A stretch of 17,061 nucleotides of DNA, taken from contig NW_003125895.1 of NCBI RefSeq assembly GCF_000003605.2, positions 8,735 to 25,795 of the forward strand. The letters are read 5' to 3'. The notes under the pieces are model-generated. The model searched no databases. It was not told the DNA's origin and saw nothing but the letters and a program-made list of their open reading frames with translations. The DNA is from Saccoglossus kowalevskii. Taxonomy: Eukaryota > Hemichordata > Enteropneusta > Harrimaniidae. Below are positions 1 to 8,375 of this stretch, piece after piece. The translations under genes and the position numbers were made by a program. Within the stretch, counting starts at the first letter, position 1; the number at the start of each line of letters is the position of its first letter.

Positions 1-963
1 TCACAAATTAGGGGTGGGCTATCCACAAATTAGGGGTGGGCTAACTACAAATTAGGGGTGAGCTATCTACAAATTAGGGGTGGGCTATCTACAAATTAGG
101 TGGGCTATCTACAAATTAGGGGTGGGCTATCTGTAAATTAGGGGTGGGCTATCTACAAATTAGGGGTGGGCTATCTACAAATTAGGGGTGGGCTATCTAC
201 AAATTAGGGGTGGGCTATCTACAAATTAGGGGTGGGCTATCCACAAATAAGGGGTGGGCTATCCACAAATTAGGGATGGGCTATCTACAAATTAGAGGTG
301 GGCTATCTGCAAATTAACGGTAGGCTATCCACAAATTAGGGGTGGGCTATCCACAAATTAGGGGTGGGCTATCCACAAATTAGGGGTGGGCTATCTACAA
401 ATTAGGGGTGGGCTAACTACAAATTAGGGGTGGGCTAACTACAAATTAGGGGTGGGCTATCTACAAATTAGGGGTGGGCTATCTACAAATTAGGTGTGGG
501 CTATCTACAAATTAGGGGTGGGCTATCTACAAATTAGGGGTGGGCTATCCACAAATAAGGGGTGGGCTATCCACAAATTAGGGGTGGGCTATCTACAAAT
601 TAGGGGTGGGCTATTCACAAATTAGGGGTGGGCTATCTGCAAATTAAGGGTAGGCTATCCACAAATTAAGGGTAGGCTATCCACAAATTAGGGGTGGGCT
701 ATTCACAAATTAGGGGTGGGCTATCCACAAATTAGGGGTGGGCCATCTACAAATTAGGGGTGGGCTATCTACAAATTAGGGGTGGGCTAACTACAAATTA
801 GGGGTGGGCTAACTACAAATTAGGGGTGGGCTATCTACAAATTAGGGGTGGGCTAACTACAAATTAGGGGTGGGCTAACTACAAATTAGGGGTGGGCTAT
901 CTACAAATTAGGGGTGGGCTATCTACAAATTAGGTGTGGGCTATCCACAAATTAGGTGTGGGT
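1..963. repeat. 22-bp G-rich minisatellite, 44 units
   Basis: Head-to-tail array with a core of 'attaggggtgggctat' joined to the next unit through 'ctacaa' or 'ccacaa'. Unit starts fall at 3, 25, 47, 69, 91, 111 and then every 22 bases to 947. Only one unit (91-110, missing two G) breaks the 22-bp register; all other variation is substitution. The last unit decays at about 960. Variant units recur in order, showing higher-order structure (see findings). Each unit holds GGGG-T-GGG on the + strand and a TTAGGGG string. The array is open at the left edge, so its true length is unknown. Any reading frame across its right end is chance. Confidence 0.98.
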
Positions 964-1563
964 GTGTAACAATGTTTCGCTGCTTTCACCTGTACACTTT
1001 GAGTCACTGTGAATGGAAGTTATGTTGTGTACACAAGAAGGTGAAAATATGTTTTGGTGGTTTTATATTATGGAACCTTTTGACACAGAGTGGTTATTAT
1101 GTGTCCCCCATATATTATGTATACGGGGCATATACATAATACATTATTCAAAATAATGTAACCTTACCGTTCTGAGATATAAATCAGCTATTTAAACATG
1201 TTGAACACCGTCTAGCCAGAGTTATATTAATAAACTGTAAACCATATCAGCAATGTTAATATACATTGATATTGAGACAGGACGATGCCTCTTTACAAAA
1301 CATGTTGACAACAGTAATACTGACATGGTGATACATCTTTGAAAATCGTGTAATGTTAATACTTAAAGAGACATGGTGATTTGTCTTGTACATCATTACT
1401 TGTAAGTGTTTTGTAAATATGCGTAATACAGATTAAACTACAGTGCAAATATATTAATTTTGAATTTAGACAGACGAGAGTATGTCCATTAATTGCATAA
1501 CGTCACTAAGAGATTGATTACATACCGTGATACGCTGATTGTTTTTAAATTATTTCATCTTAG
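964..1563. other. AT-rich stretch without recognised gene
   Basis: Unique-looking AT-rich DNA between the minisatellite and a possible splice acceptor at 1562-1563. Apart from the hairpin at 1113-1141, I see no coding frame, RNA gene or transposon end. A possible minus-strand donor near 1160 is followed by frames with early stops, so I do not call an exon. Confidence 0.5.
1113..1141. other. Perfect 11-bp inverted repeat (hairpin)
   Basis: 'tattatgtata' (1113-1123) and its exact reverse complement 'tatacataata' (1131-1141) flank a 7-base loop (1124-1130, cggggca). No T-run or known family is attached, so its role is unknown. Confidence 0.85.
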
Positions 1564-1651
1564 GGATCACCTCCCAGTTTCACAGATACCAGGCATCTAT
1601 GGCCATCTCTATAAATCTGTTCGTGATGATGTTAAGAAAAACTGTATTTGA
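1564..1651 (+). CDS. Possible terminal coding exon (unidentified)
   Basis: A branch-point-like 'gctgat' and a pyrimidine-leaning stretch precede 'cttag' (ends 1563). After one leftover base, a frame from 1565 runs 28 codons to TGA at 1649-1651. The peptide starts DHLPVSQIPGIYGHLYKSVR and ends in a basic segment, DDVKKNCI. Its composition is more protein-like than the surrounding AT-rich DNA. A second + frame over the same bases is also open for about 32 codons, which weakens the case. I do not recognise the protein and cannot see matching upstream exons in the window. It could be the last exon of a gene lying to the left, or chance. Confidence 0.25.
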
Positions 1652-2252
1652 CCTCAGTTAAATGGAATAATTTGATTGGGCACACCAAGAAGCTGGATCC
1701 ACCAATTAACTTTCACATGGAAACACACCAGAACATGTGCCACTGTATTTCATTTTGTTGAGAGTCAAGTCAATACAAGTTTATAGTGGGAATTCTTCCA
1801 TGGTACAATAATGGTTAGACAACAGCCAAATAAAGGAACCTTGGCTGACAAAGATGATCTCACATTCACTCTATGATAACAACTACATGTACACCATTAT
1901 TTAAATAGTTTGATATTTTCTTTCATCATTTCTCCAAAATTTCATTCAACTTTAAAATTCACATGAATGTTCATCTAAATATATTTTGCAAGATTTGCGA
2001 CCCTAAGAAATTGTGATTGATGTGTTTAGATGAACAGTGTCCCCAAGTGTTTAATTTTCCAAATTATCTTTGCCAAATATAAAATTATTTCATGCTAGAT
2101 CCCTAGAAAAACACAAAATAAGCCAGGAGTACACAATGAAATGATATCAGAATGAATATTGTCAAAGGCTGTCATAACAATCTCATTCTAAACGAACACC
2201 AATAAAAGCAAATGCAAAGAAATGCATACATTTAGTATTACAGACTGATATA
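1652..2252. other. AT-rich stretch without recognised gene
   Basis: Nothing recognised. If 1564-1651 is a real last exon, this would hold its 3' untranslated region, but there is no single convincing polyadenylation signal context. The stretch ends where the 76-bp tandem array begins. Confidence 0.5.
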
Positions 2253-2710
2253 GAATACCCATAATGCAACAGCAAAAGTATTTTCCTTCCAAGGTATTAT
2301 ACCTCGAGCATAGTTAATTGCTCTTGAAAATACCCAAAATGCAACAGTCAACGTATTTTTCTTCCAAGATGTTTATACCTTGAGCACAGTTAACTGCTCT
2401 TGAAAATACCCAAAATGCAACAGTCAACATATTTACCTTCCAAGGTATTATACCTCGAGCATACACATGTAGTTAATTGCTCTTGAAAATACCCAAAATG
2501 CAACAGTCAACGTATTTTCCTTCCAAGATGTTTATACCTTGAACACAGTTAACTGCTCTCGAAAATACCCAAAATGCAACAGTCAACATATTTCCCTTCC
2601 AAATTATTTATACCTCAAGCACAGTTAACTGCTCTTGAAAATACCCATAATGCACAAGTCAACATATTTTTCTTCCAAGATGTTTATACCTTGTGCAGTT
2701 AACTGCTCTT
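2253..2710. repeat. Tandem array of six ~76-bp units
   Basis: Units start at 2253, 2326, 2402, 2485, 2561 and 2637, with lengths 73, 76, 83, 76, 76 and 74. Each runs from 'gaaaatacccaaaatgcaac' through 'cttccaag' and 'tatacct' to 'agttaactgctctt'. Units 1 and 3 share 'aaggtattatacctcgagca' and 'ttaattg'; units 2 and 4 share 'gatgtttataccttga' and 'ttaactg'. The array therefore grew partly as a two-unit block. Unit 3 carries an 8-base insertion (acacatgt). No coding frame runs through it. Confidence 0.95.
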
Positions 2711-3161
2711 GAAATATTGATAATAATCGTCACCTAAACTTTAATCCATATTTGTTATAAGTTTAGGTTCTACAATAACAGAAATATTCATACCACATAC
2801 TGATAATATCACTACTGCCTGAGGCATTAAAACAAGGAAATTAACATTCAAGTCATCCTGAAGAGTCTCATTGATCACAGTCAGAATTCATTAAATATTC
2901 AAGCAATTACACTAAATACTGTTATGTGGAATACAGATTAATGGTCAATTTGAATTAGCCAATACAATGTCTAGTTATTTGTTGAGAGAATCAGTAGAAT
3001 TTTGTTGAAAAGAGATGAACGGAACAAAGGCAAACAAACAGCAATGTTTTTAGTCAATATGTATTGTTCAGAACCAAGTTAAGATTTGTTATTCAAGTAG
3101 TGTCATATTTGATTAAAAATTGCCATATTCAAAAATTCATCAGGACAACATTTTAAATACA
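2711..3161. other. AT-rich stretch without recognised gene
   Basis: No gene, RNA or transposon end recognised. It begins with a partial extra start of the 76-bp unit (gaaatatt) and ends at a T17 run. Confidence 0.5.
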
Positions 3162-3178
3162 TTTTTTTTTTTTTTTTT
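3162..3178. repeat. Poly-T run (T17)
   Basis: Seventeen T in a row. It could be the poly-A tail of a minus-strand retro-insertion covering DNA to its right, but I could not define a target-site duplication. Confidence 0.9.
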
Positions 3179-3291
3179 GTGCCAGGTGACATGAACATTA
3201 TGAACATTGAATGTCACTGTTGTCTTTCTTCACTTTTTTTTTGTAGGTGCAAATTGCTAGTGCTAGTGCTGACACATAATACATTTTTGCC

Positions 3292-3383
3292 GGGGTGTTT
3301 GAAACCGAAATTGTCATTTAAGTGTAAGGCCGTCGCTGATTGGCTGCTGAGCTGGAATGCCAATTTTTAGTTTCAAATACCCC
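3292..3383. other. Long imperfect inverted repeat, 27-bp arms
   Basis: The left arm (3292-3318, starts ggggtgtttgaaac) pairs with the right arm (3356-3383, ends gtttcaaatacccc) over about 27 bases with a few mismatches and one bulge. The 37-base loop contains the CCAAT-type motif at 3338-3346. It may be a fold-back element or a cruciform-prone part of a promoter. Confidence 0.75.
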
Positions 3384-3695
3384 AGAAAAGTGTTCTATGT
3401 TCTTCGTGTAATTAGGTGTTCCTATGCAAGGGATTTTTCCACACAAAAACGACGAATTCGGCCAAATTTTGTTATCGGTTGGCTTAATATAACCCCGGCC
3501 AACAGACCGTATTTTTGTGAAAGATTGGTATTTTTGTTCTGATTTGTAGGAATCTAAAAAACGTGTTTCACAACTTGTCTCTTATTTAGTTTTATGCGTC
3601 ATTCAAGATGGCGGCCCCCATATAGTAAATATTGCACTTATTTTATTATATCATGTGTGCGCCAGCTAACTGTGGGCTGTGCGGCCATCTTCCTG
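3338..3695. promoter_or_regulatory. CpG-richer island with NF-Y and paired YY1 motifs
   Basis: CpG is clearly denser from about 3290 to 3700 than in neighbouring DNA. On the minus strand, 3338-3346 reads agccaatca, matching the NF-Y consensus RRCCAATSR. At 3605-3615 the + strand reads aagatggcggc, a textbook YY1/initiator motif. At 3681-3691 the minus strand reads aagatggccgc, preceded by an ETS-like caggaag. The two YY1-type sites face each other about 65 bases apart across an AT-rich spacer. In TATA-less animal promoters this motif often overlaps the start codon. Here ATG opens only five codons on + and 16 on minus before a stop, and I see no good donor. This could be a promoter, or part of an old repeat carrying such motifs. 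Confidence 0.4.
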
Positions 3696-3709
3696 TCAAA
3701 TGGCAATTC

Positions 3710-3962
3710 AATGCACTATCCTGGTGTCAACCAGGTTCGGTCAAACACAAGCACCTACAAACCTTAACTAAGGTTCCCCCAAAGTAGCATTAGTGAATGA
3801 ATCTTGGCCAGTGGAATTGGCCTTCCCATTGAGTCTGTGGCACACTCACCTAGAGTAGGGTAGGGGTCGACCGTTTTGATGTTCAGCCTAAGGTAGGATG
3901 TGAACTTGAGTCTACTGATCATAAGTTTGATGCAACAACCACTAGACTACCAGTGACCGGGT
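3710..3962 (-). mobile_element. tRNA-derived SINE (minus strand), edges approximate
   Basis: Read on the minus strand, 3949-3937 gives tagtctagtggtt, an RNA polymerase III box A of tRNA type. Thirty bases on, 3907-3896 gives aagttcacatcc, a box B variant of GGTTCRANNCC. Spacing and order fit a tRNA-related head. The likely 5' end is near 3960 (cactggtagtctagtgg). The body then runs leftwards past 3720 without a clear poly-A or simple-repeat tail, so the left edge is a guess. The anticodon and acceptor stems do not fold as a functional tRNA, which argues for a SINE or tRNA relic over a tRNA gene. Not transcribed for protein. Confidence 0.6.
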
Positions 3963-3965
3963 TGA

Positions 3966-4580
3966 ACTTGAAAACTTTACTTGAATAAATTGTAGTAAGG
4001 ATTGTAATTCCCCCCAAAGTTTGCATTGATCACCATCCCTGATTTTTAGAAAAGTAAGTGCATTGTGTGATAAGTCATTATCTGTCAATCCAATATATTA
4101 CGTACATGTCACTAGCCTACAAAATTGTCATGCACACTGCATTCTGGGAAATATGTCACATGCCTGGAACCTCCTGAGGCAAGTACCCCCTCCCCACCAG
4201 AGAGTAAGAAACAAAGAAGCACTGTCTCAAAAGGTTCCTGACATATTGAATACGAAGCCGACTTCACTTATCTGAAGATTGCACACTATCTAGCATTATT
4301 CCTCATTCAATATGGCTCTGTGGGAAATTCACTGATGTAAGAATATCTAATCAGATTTATTGAAATTTAATTTACTCTTAAATAAGCAACATATCCGCTG
4401 TGTCCTAATTAAAATTCATGCACTGTTGGGCCTGATAAAGCTCTGCAGATTAGTTAAAGAAAACTAGAGACTTTGGTGATCTAATCACCAATATTAAAAA
4501 CAGATAAATTAGTTACAGTTTCATTTTTACAACTAAAGTCTGCCAGGCATGACTGCATTGGTTGATTTCATAATCATAAT
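3966..4580. other. Stretch without recognised gene
   Basis: No gene assigned. A + frame across 4063-4275 is open but lacks convincing splice sites. A string at 4138-4152, 'gcattctgggaaat', resembles half of a ZNF143/STAF site; it is recorded only as a resemblance. Confidence 0.4.
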
Positions 4581-4583
4581 GTA

Positions 4584-4740
4584 ATGTTAACACAACGCCG
4601 TTGTCGGCAATACCACGGTCGCTGTTGTGCACAAGTGATATACTTAATGCTGTTAGGTAAGCAGAGTTCTCTGCGCATCGCCACTTAGTTTCTACTAATC
4701 AATTAGCCCGATTCAGGGACGCAACTTCAAAACGTCACTG
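4584..4740. other. CpG cluster with donor-like site and palindromes
   Basis: About ten CpG occur in roughly 150 bases, unlike the flanks. Within it are a good + strand splice-donor match (ttag|gtaagc, GT at 4657-4658), the hairpin gcagagttctctgc (4661-4674) and a CRE half site (acgtca near 4732). A + frame open for about 25 codons leads into the donor, but no acceptor or convincing start precedes it. It may be a small regulatory island, a first exon, or an unrecognised element. Confidence 0.3.
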
Positions 4741-4947
4741 ATTTCACACTAAAGATGCTCCAGTAAATGGCAATGATTCAGTTTGCAAAGAGCCTCCAAA
4801 TATTGTTCTCATGTTTTCTTTGTTTCCTTGCAGTTACACAGAATTAATCAGAGTCACCAATGTTGCATATGTAAAATTATTTATTGTATGCTGGATCATT
4901 TGAATATTTCAACCATAGACACACCTCTGTCATTTATGTATTTTTAC

Positions 4948-5320
4948 CAATAGACCATTTTCCGTTCACTGCGAGAATCACGCATTATGCGTGAAATCAA
5001 ACGTAAAAACAAGACAAATAAAGGTCATAGCATCGTAGTGGCGTCAAACATCGCGTGGGATACGACAAACGCAAAAATATTTTGGGGGACATTTCCATGC
5101 TTAATAATGTGCTGTACACATTTGATAATAGACAATTTTGATGAAGTAAGGGTATTCAAAAGCAATATTCCTCTGACGAAAATCGGTCGGTCGATGTGAG
5201 CTACGAAATAAAAAAATCCGAGTTCAAAATCAAATCGTTTGTTTTTTTGCGGCAGATGTTTGACGCACGTCTTTCATGCATCTCGCGAAATCTCGCAGTT
5301 GAACGGAAAATCACCTATTG
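4948..5320. mobile_element. CpG-rich MITE-like element with ~30-bp terminal inverted repeats
   Basis: The left end (4948 onward, 'caatag', then 'attttccgttca', then 'ctgcgaga') is matched in reverse complement by the right end ('tctcgcag' to 'ctattg', ending 5320). The ends agree over about 30 bases, apart from three substitutions and one inserted base. Length is about 373 bp. Just inside the left end is a perfect odd palindrome, tcacgcat-t-atgcgtga (4978-4994). CpG content is far above that of the flanks, as expected for a fairly young insertion. A 70-codon frame inside (4987-5199) shows no transposase motifs. This is probably a non-autonomous DNA transposon; I could not identify a target-site duplication or superfamily. 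Confidence 0.75.
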
Positions 5321-5590
5321 TGACAAATATTTGTCTCTTGAGATGTAATTGGACAGACAAGGAACTGAACAACTGGTCTCACTTCTAAGTTTTTGTGTAG
5401 TGATCTAAATATACACCAATAGCTAATAAAATCACAAAACAAAAGTTTAGTTAACATTCTCACCACTATTTTCTTCTTTTCATCACAAATTCTCGTAAGC
5501 AGTCTCTCGGCTGAGATATCTCCGCTGTTAGCAATGCACATTTCACTTAAAGAATTGAAATTATCATTAGAGATGAACAATATATATAGT
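5321..5590. other. AT-rich stretch, possible decayed repeat
   Basis: No gene. A minus frame of 112 codons (5311-5649) crosses transposon, unique and repeat DNA and is chance. The stretch 5451-5480 (ttaacattctcaccac) resembles the end of the element at 13400 and may be a decayed relative. Confidence 0.35.
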
Positions 5591-6020
5591 ATCAAAGCAG
5601 TCAGACTTGCTGTTTTCAACAAGAAGTCGAAAATATCACTTTTTACCAAAAATATTCATCAAAATTAGAGAATTGAAGATACCATCATGAAATGAACAAA
5701 TTTGAGAGAAGTCTACCTGTAGTATCTATATGTATAATATCAAAACAATCGAAATTGCGGTTTTTAACAAGAAGTCGAAAATATTACTTTTTAACAAAAA
5801 TGACAAAAATATTCATCAAAAAAGAGAATAGAAGATATCACAAAATGAACAAATCTAAGAGGTCTGCCTAAGGTACATATACACCAAGACTCAAAGCAAT
5901 AAGGATTGTAGTTTTCAAGAAGAAGTTGAATAAGTGAAAAGTTGACATGGACAACGGACGTTGATGGACAATCACTCATATGATAAGCCCTGCTCATCAA
6001 AGTCAACAGTGGAGCTAAAC
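5591..6020. repeat. Diverged ~150-bp repeats with mollusc-type tail
   Basis: Three related blocks start at about 5591, 5739 and 5890, spaced 148 and 151 bases. They share 'atcaaagca', 'gttttcaacaagaagtcgaa', 'aaaatattcatcaaaa' and 'gaacaaat'. The last block continues into 'ggacaacggacg', 'gataagc' and 'ggagctaaaca' (to about 6018), a tail I associate with a dispersed repeat of bivalves and relatives. A further copy lies at 8132-8219. The minus frame at 5791-6006 lies wholly inside this repeat and is not a gene. Confidence 0.7.
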
Positions 6021-6121
6021 AATTGTCCTGTTTATAGTCTCCACTTTCCTTCAGAAGATTAGGACAAAAATAGACAAATTTTTGGAGTAAAAACTGAAAA
6101 TTGACTCAAATTTTTATCTGT

Positions 6122-6217
6122 TGCCATCAAAATTAGGATTCATTTTATGAAATATTGAAAAATTTAAGAAAAAGGTGCAGAACAATTTGAATAAGAAAGT
6201 CTGGTGATGAAAAGGTC
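6122..6217 (-). mobile_element. Partial copy of the 13400-type MITE
   Basis: The reverse complement matches the element at 13400-13521. Both share an outer 'accttttcatcaccagactt' versus 'accttctcaccaccagactt', followed further in by 'ttcaatattt' and 'ctaattttg'. Only one end is recognisable; the partner end, expected to the left, is not clear. Confidence 0.55.
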
Positions 6218-6316
6218 AATTAAAAAGCTATAAACAATTGTTATCAAGTTGAACAAAAATGTAATGAGGTTGTTTCCACCTGTGTTATTAAAAGCATAAA
6301 AAATACAGTTAGCATC

Positions 6317-6507
6317 TACTGTAAAATCATTTATATTACCTGTTGCTGGAATTAGTTTTCAATGAAAATACATTTTTTAGTTAAGTTTATTTTCAATGAT
6401 ATTTGATGATTTGAGTGCAAAGCGTAGGGCTAAACATATTTCACTGGATTTTATTGTCGAAACAGCGAAAATAAATTCTAAGTTTTAAAATAAGTACTTT
6501 ACTGTTA
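6317..6507 (+). mobile_element. Diverged copy of the ctgtaaaata MITE
   Basis: Starts 'tactgtaaaat' and keeps the landmarks 'gctggaatta', 'ttcactggattttatt' and 'agcgaaaataaattct'. It ends near 'actttactgtta'. More diverged than the copies at 6767 and 11347. Confidence 0.6.
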
Positions 6508-6766
6508 AAAATATGTTTTTAAATATGTCAATAAATTAAATGTAAGTTAATAATTATATAATAATATGTTGTAAAACACATTGAAAAATCTACATGGCAT
6601 TTTAACAAATTTGGCTCAATACATGAATTGACAGAATCTTAATTTAACTAAAGTGCAATTAGTTTCATTGTGAGAATATACTTTATTTTAAATTAGTGAC
6701 ATCTTGAATTAGCAAAATTACAGATTAGTCAAATTAAAATAACATGCTAGCTAAAATATTTGACAG

Positions 6767-6949
6767 TACTGTATTTTAGCTGGAATTAATTTTCGCTGAA
6801 AACACTTTATGGGTGATTTGTATGGAATTTATATTCACTGATTTTTGACGAGTTGAATATTAAATATAGGTAAAAGGTATATTTGCTGGATTGTATTTTC
6901 ACTGAATCATTCCTTTTAATTCCAAGCGAAAATAAAGTATTTTACAGTA
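6767..6949 (+). mobile_element. Copy of the ctgtaaaata MITE (~183 bp)
   Basis: The left end is 'tactgta' with a shortened terminal repeat, followed by 'gctggaattaattttcgctg'. The interior has 'tgtatggaattta', 'tgacgagttgaa' and 'tttgctggatt'. The right end has 'agcgaaaataaagtatttta' and 'cagta'. Same orientation as the copy at 11347. Confidence 0.85.
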
Positions 6950-6987
6950 TATGAAAATAGAAAACCATTATTTAACTCTGTCTCCTG

Positions 6988-7004
6988 TTTTTTTTTTTTT
7001 TTTT
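6988..7004. repeat. Poly-T run (T17)
   Basis: Homopolymer of 17 T, not clearly tied to a retro-element. Confidence 0.9.
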
Positions 7005-7500
7005 GCATTACACTTAAAATGCTAGCTAGGTTGAATCGATTTAAGTCATTTGAGATTTTCAAGAAACAAATTTGTCCAGATACACATACAGTGTAGATAT
7101 ACAGAAACACATACATACATGCATGACAGAGATCTGTAATTACAATATTTTATGTTTGTTCTTTATGTACAGCGAACTAATTAAAATAAATGAGTTTTTA
7201 TTATTCCAGATGTTACACTTCAAAGCATGTGAATTGTTAATGTATTGGAATGTTTAATGTTCATTCAAATCAATATGAAAGTAATTAGTTATAAACTCAG
7301 TTTGGAGACACATGTGATCTACTAATATCTGTATGCTAATTCAGCTATGGTAGGAAAAAAAACATTTGCATAATTTCGAACTTTATCTTTCAATAAGTAA
7401 ATTCTGAAAAATGATATTTTAAACCCCTCTGAGTCAACTTCAATCACCACCCACAAAATAATTCTATTTATAGTCTGTACCTTATCGCATGAAATGTTGT
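7005..7500. other. AT-rich stretch without recognised gene
   Basis: Nothing recognised. Short + and - frames here are what AT-rich DNA produces by chance. Confidence 0.5.
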
Positions 7501-8070
7501 GAAAATTTCAAATTTTTTGTAATTTTATATTTGGTCTGTATGGTCCATAATTAAGATTAAATTCAGTGAAAAATAAAAAAAAATTGAATTTACTCTAATT
7601 TGAGTGGGAACAAAAAATGGTGCTCAAAATGTACCAGTAATTTTTTGCATTAAATGTAATTTATACATGTATATACACACTCGTACTTTAAGTTGTTTTT
7701 CTCCAAAAAATGAATTTGCTCGAGGAAAAAACCTGAAACATTGATATTATTTCATACTTTTGAAACAACAAATAGTAATAAAATTTGTTATCCTTAATTG
7801 TTTGGTTGAAAATTTCAAATATTTTTAATCAAAGACTAGAAGTAATGTTACATTTTGTTTGTTTGGTACAAAATAAAAATTGAAAATTTGAGCAGGAAAA
7901 AAATTTGTCACTAAAATGTAATTTTTTGCATTACATTTTTAGGTATTTTTTCTCCAAAAAAAGAAATTTGCACTAGGAAAAAACCCTGAAAAGTTGATGA
8001 CATGTTTCCAAATCAATAACAGATCAGATTGTGATACATTTTTCATCCCTATTTGTTTGGTTGAATAACC
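7501..8070. repeat. Diverged tandem duplication, ~250-300 bp unit
   Basis: Landmarks occur twice in the same order: 'gaaaatttcaaat' (7501, 7808), 'ttttttgcatta' (7641, 7922), 'ctccaaaaaa' (7701, 7952) and 'tgtttggttgaa' (about 7800, 8055). Offsets of 251-307 show several indels since duplication. 'gaggaaaaaacctgaaa' and 'taggaaaaaaccctgaaa' are the best-matched parts. Very AT-rich and without a coding frame. Confidence 0.75.
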
Positions 8071-8131
8071 GCAAACTACATTTTTGTACTAGACATGTGC
8101 ATGTAAGCCTTTAGCCAGCAGAAAACAACAA

Positions 8132-8219
8132 GGCTGGTGGTTTTCAAAAATAATGATCTTTGTTATCAAAAATATTTATCAGAATTAAACATTTGAAGAT
8201 ATGAAATTAAAAAAACAAA
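8132..8219 (+). repeat. Dispersed copy of the 5591-type repeat
   Basis: 'ggttttcaa', 'caaaaatatttatcagaatt' and 'tttgaagatatgaaatt' align in order with the block at about 5605-5703. It lacks the mollusc-type tail. Confidence 0.6.
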
Positions 8220-8327
8220 TCAAATCAATGCAATAATATCACTATTAGTTTTACTATTAATATAACATTTTACTATTATATGTATATATATACAGTACTT
8301 CATCACTGAATTATTTTTTTTTTGCTG

Positions 8328-8375
8328 TAAACCAATGGAAACTGTATTTCTAAGTATGTAATAAATTTATCATTA
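8328..8375 (+). repeat. Short dispersed repeat, pair with 10748-10795
   Basis: 'actgtatttctaagtatgta' here and 'attgtatttctaaggatgta' near 10764 share flanking similarity ('ttgctgtaaacc' versus 'ttgctattaact'). About 45 bases are related, followed in both by ATT-rich DNA. Family unknown. Confidence 0.5.

Noticed and set aside
1-963. CRISPR array
   Set aside because: Units abut with no unique spacers, and the context is eukaryotic; it is a minisatellite.
3357-3542. 61-codon + frame in the CpG-rich block
   Set aside because: It starts inside an inverted-repeat arm and shows no domain or splice support.
3896-3962. Functional tRNA gene
   Set aside because: Boxes A and B are present, but the arms do not form a tRNA cloverleaf; better explained as a SINE head.
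4834-4900. Exon after the strong acceptor 'tttgtttccttgcag'
   Set aside because: Two frames are open only briefly (about 22 and 39 codons, the longer ending inside the transposon), and no donor or known motif follows.
5311-5649. 112-codon minus-strand frame as a gene
   Set aside because: It runs from a transposon end through unique DNA into a dispersed repeat.
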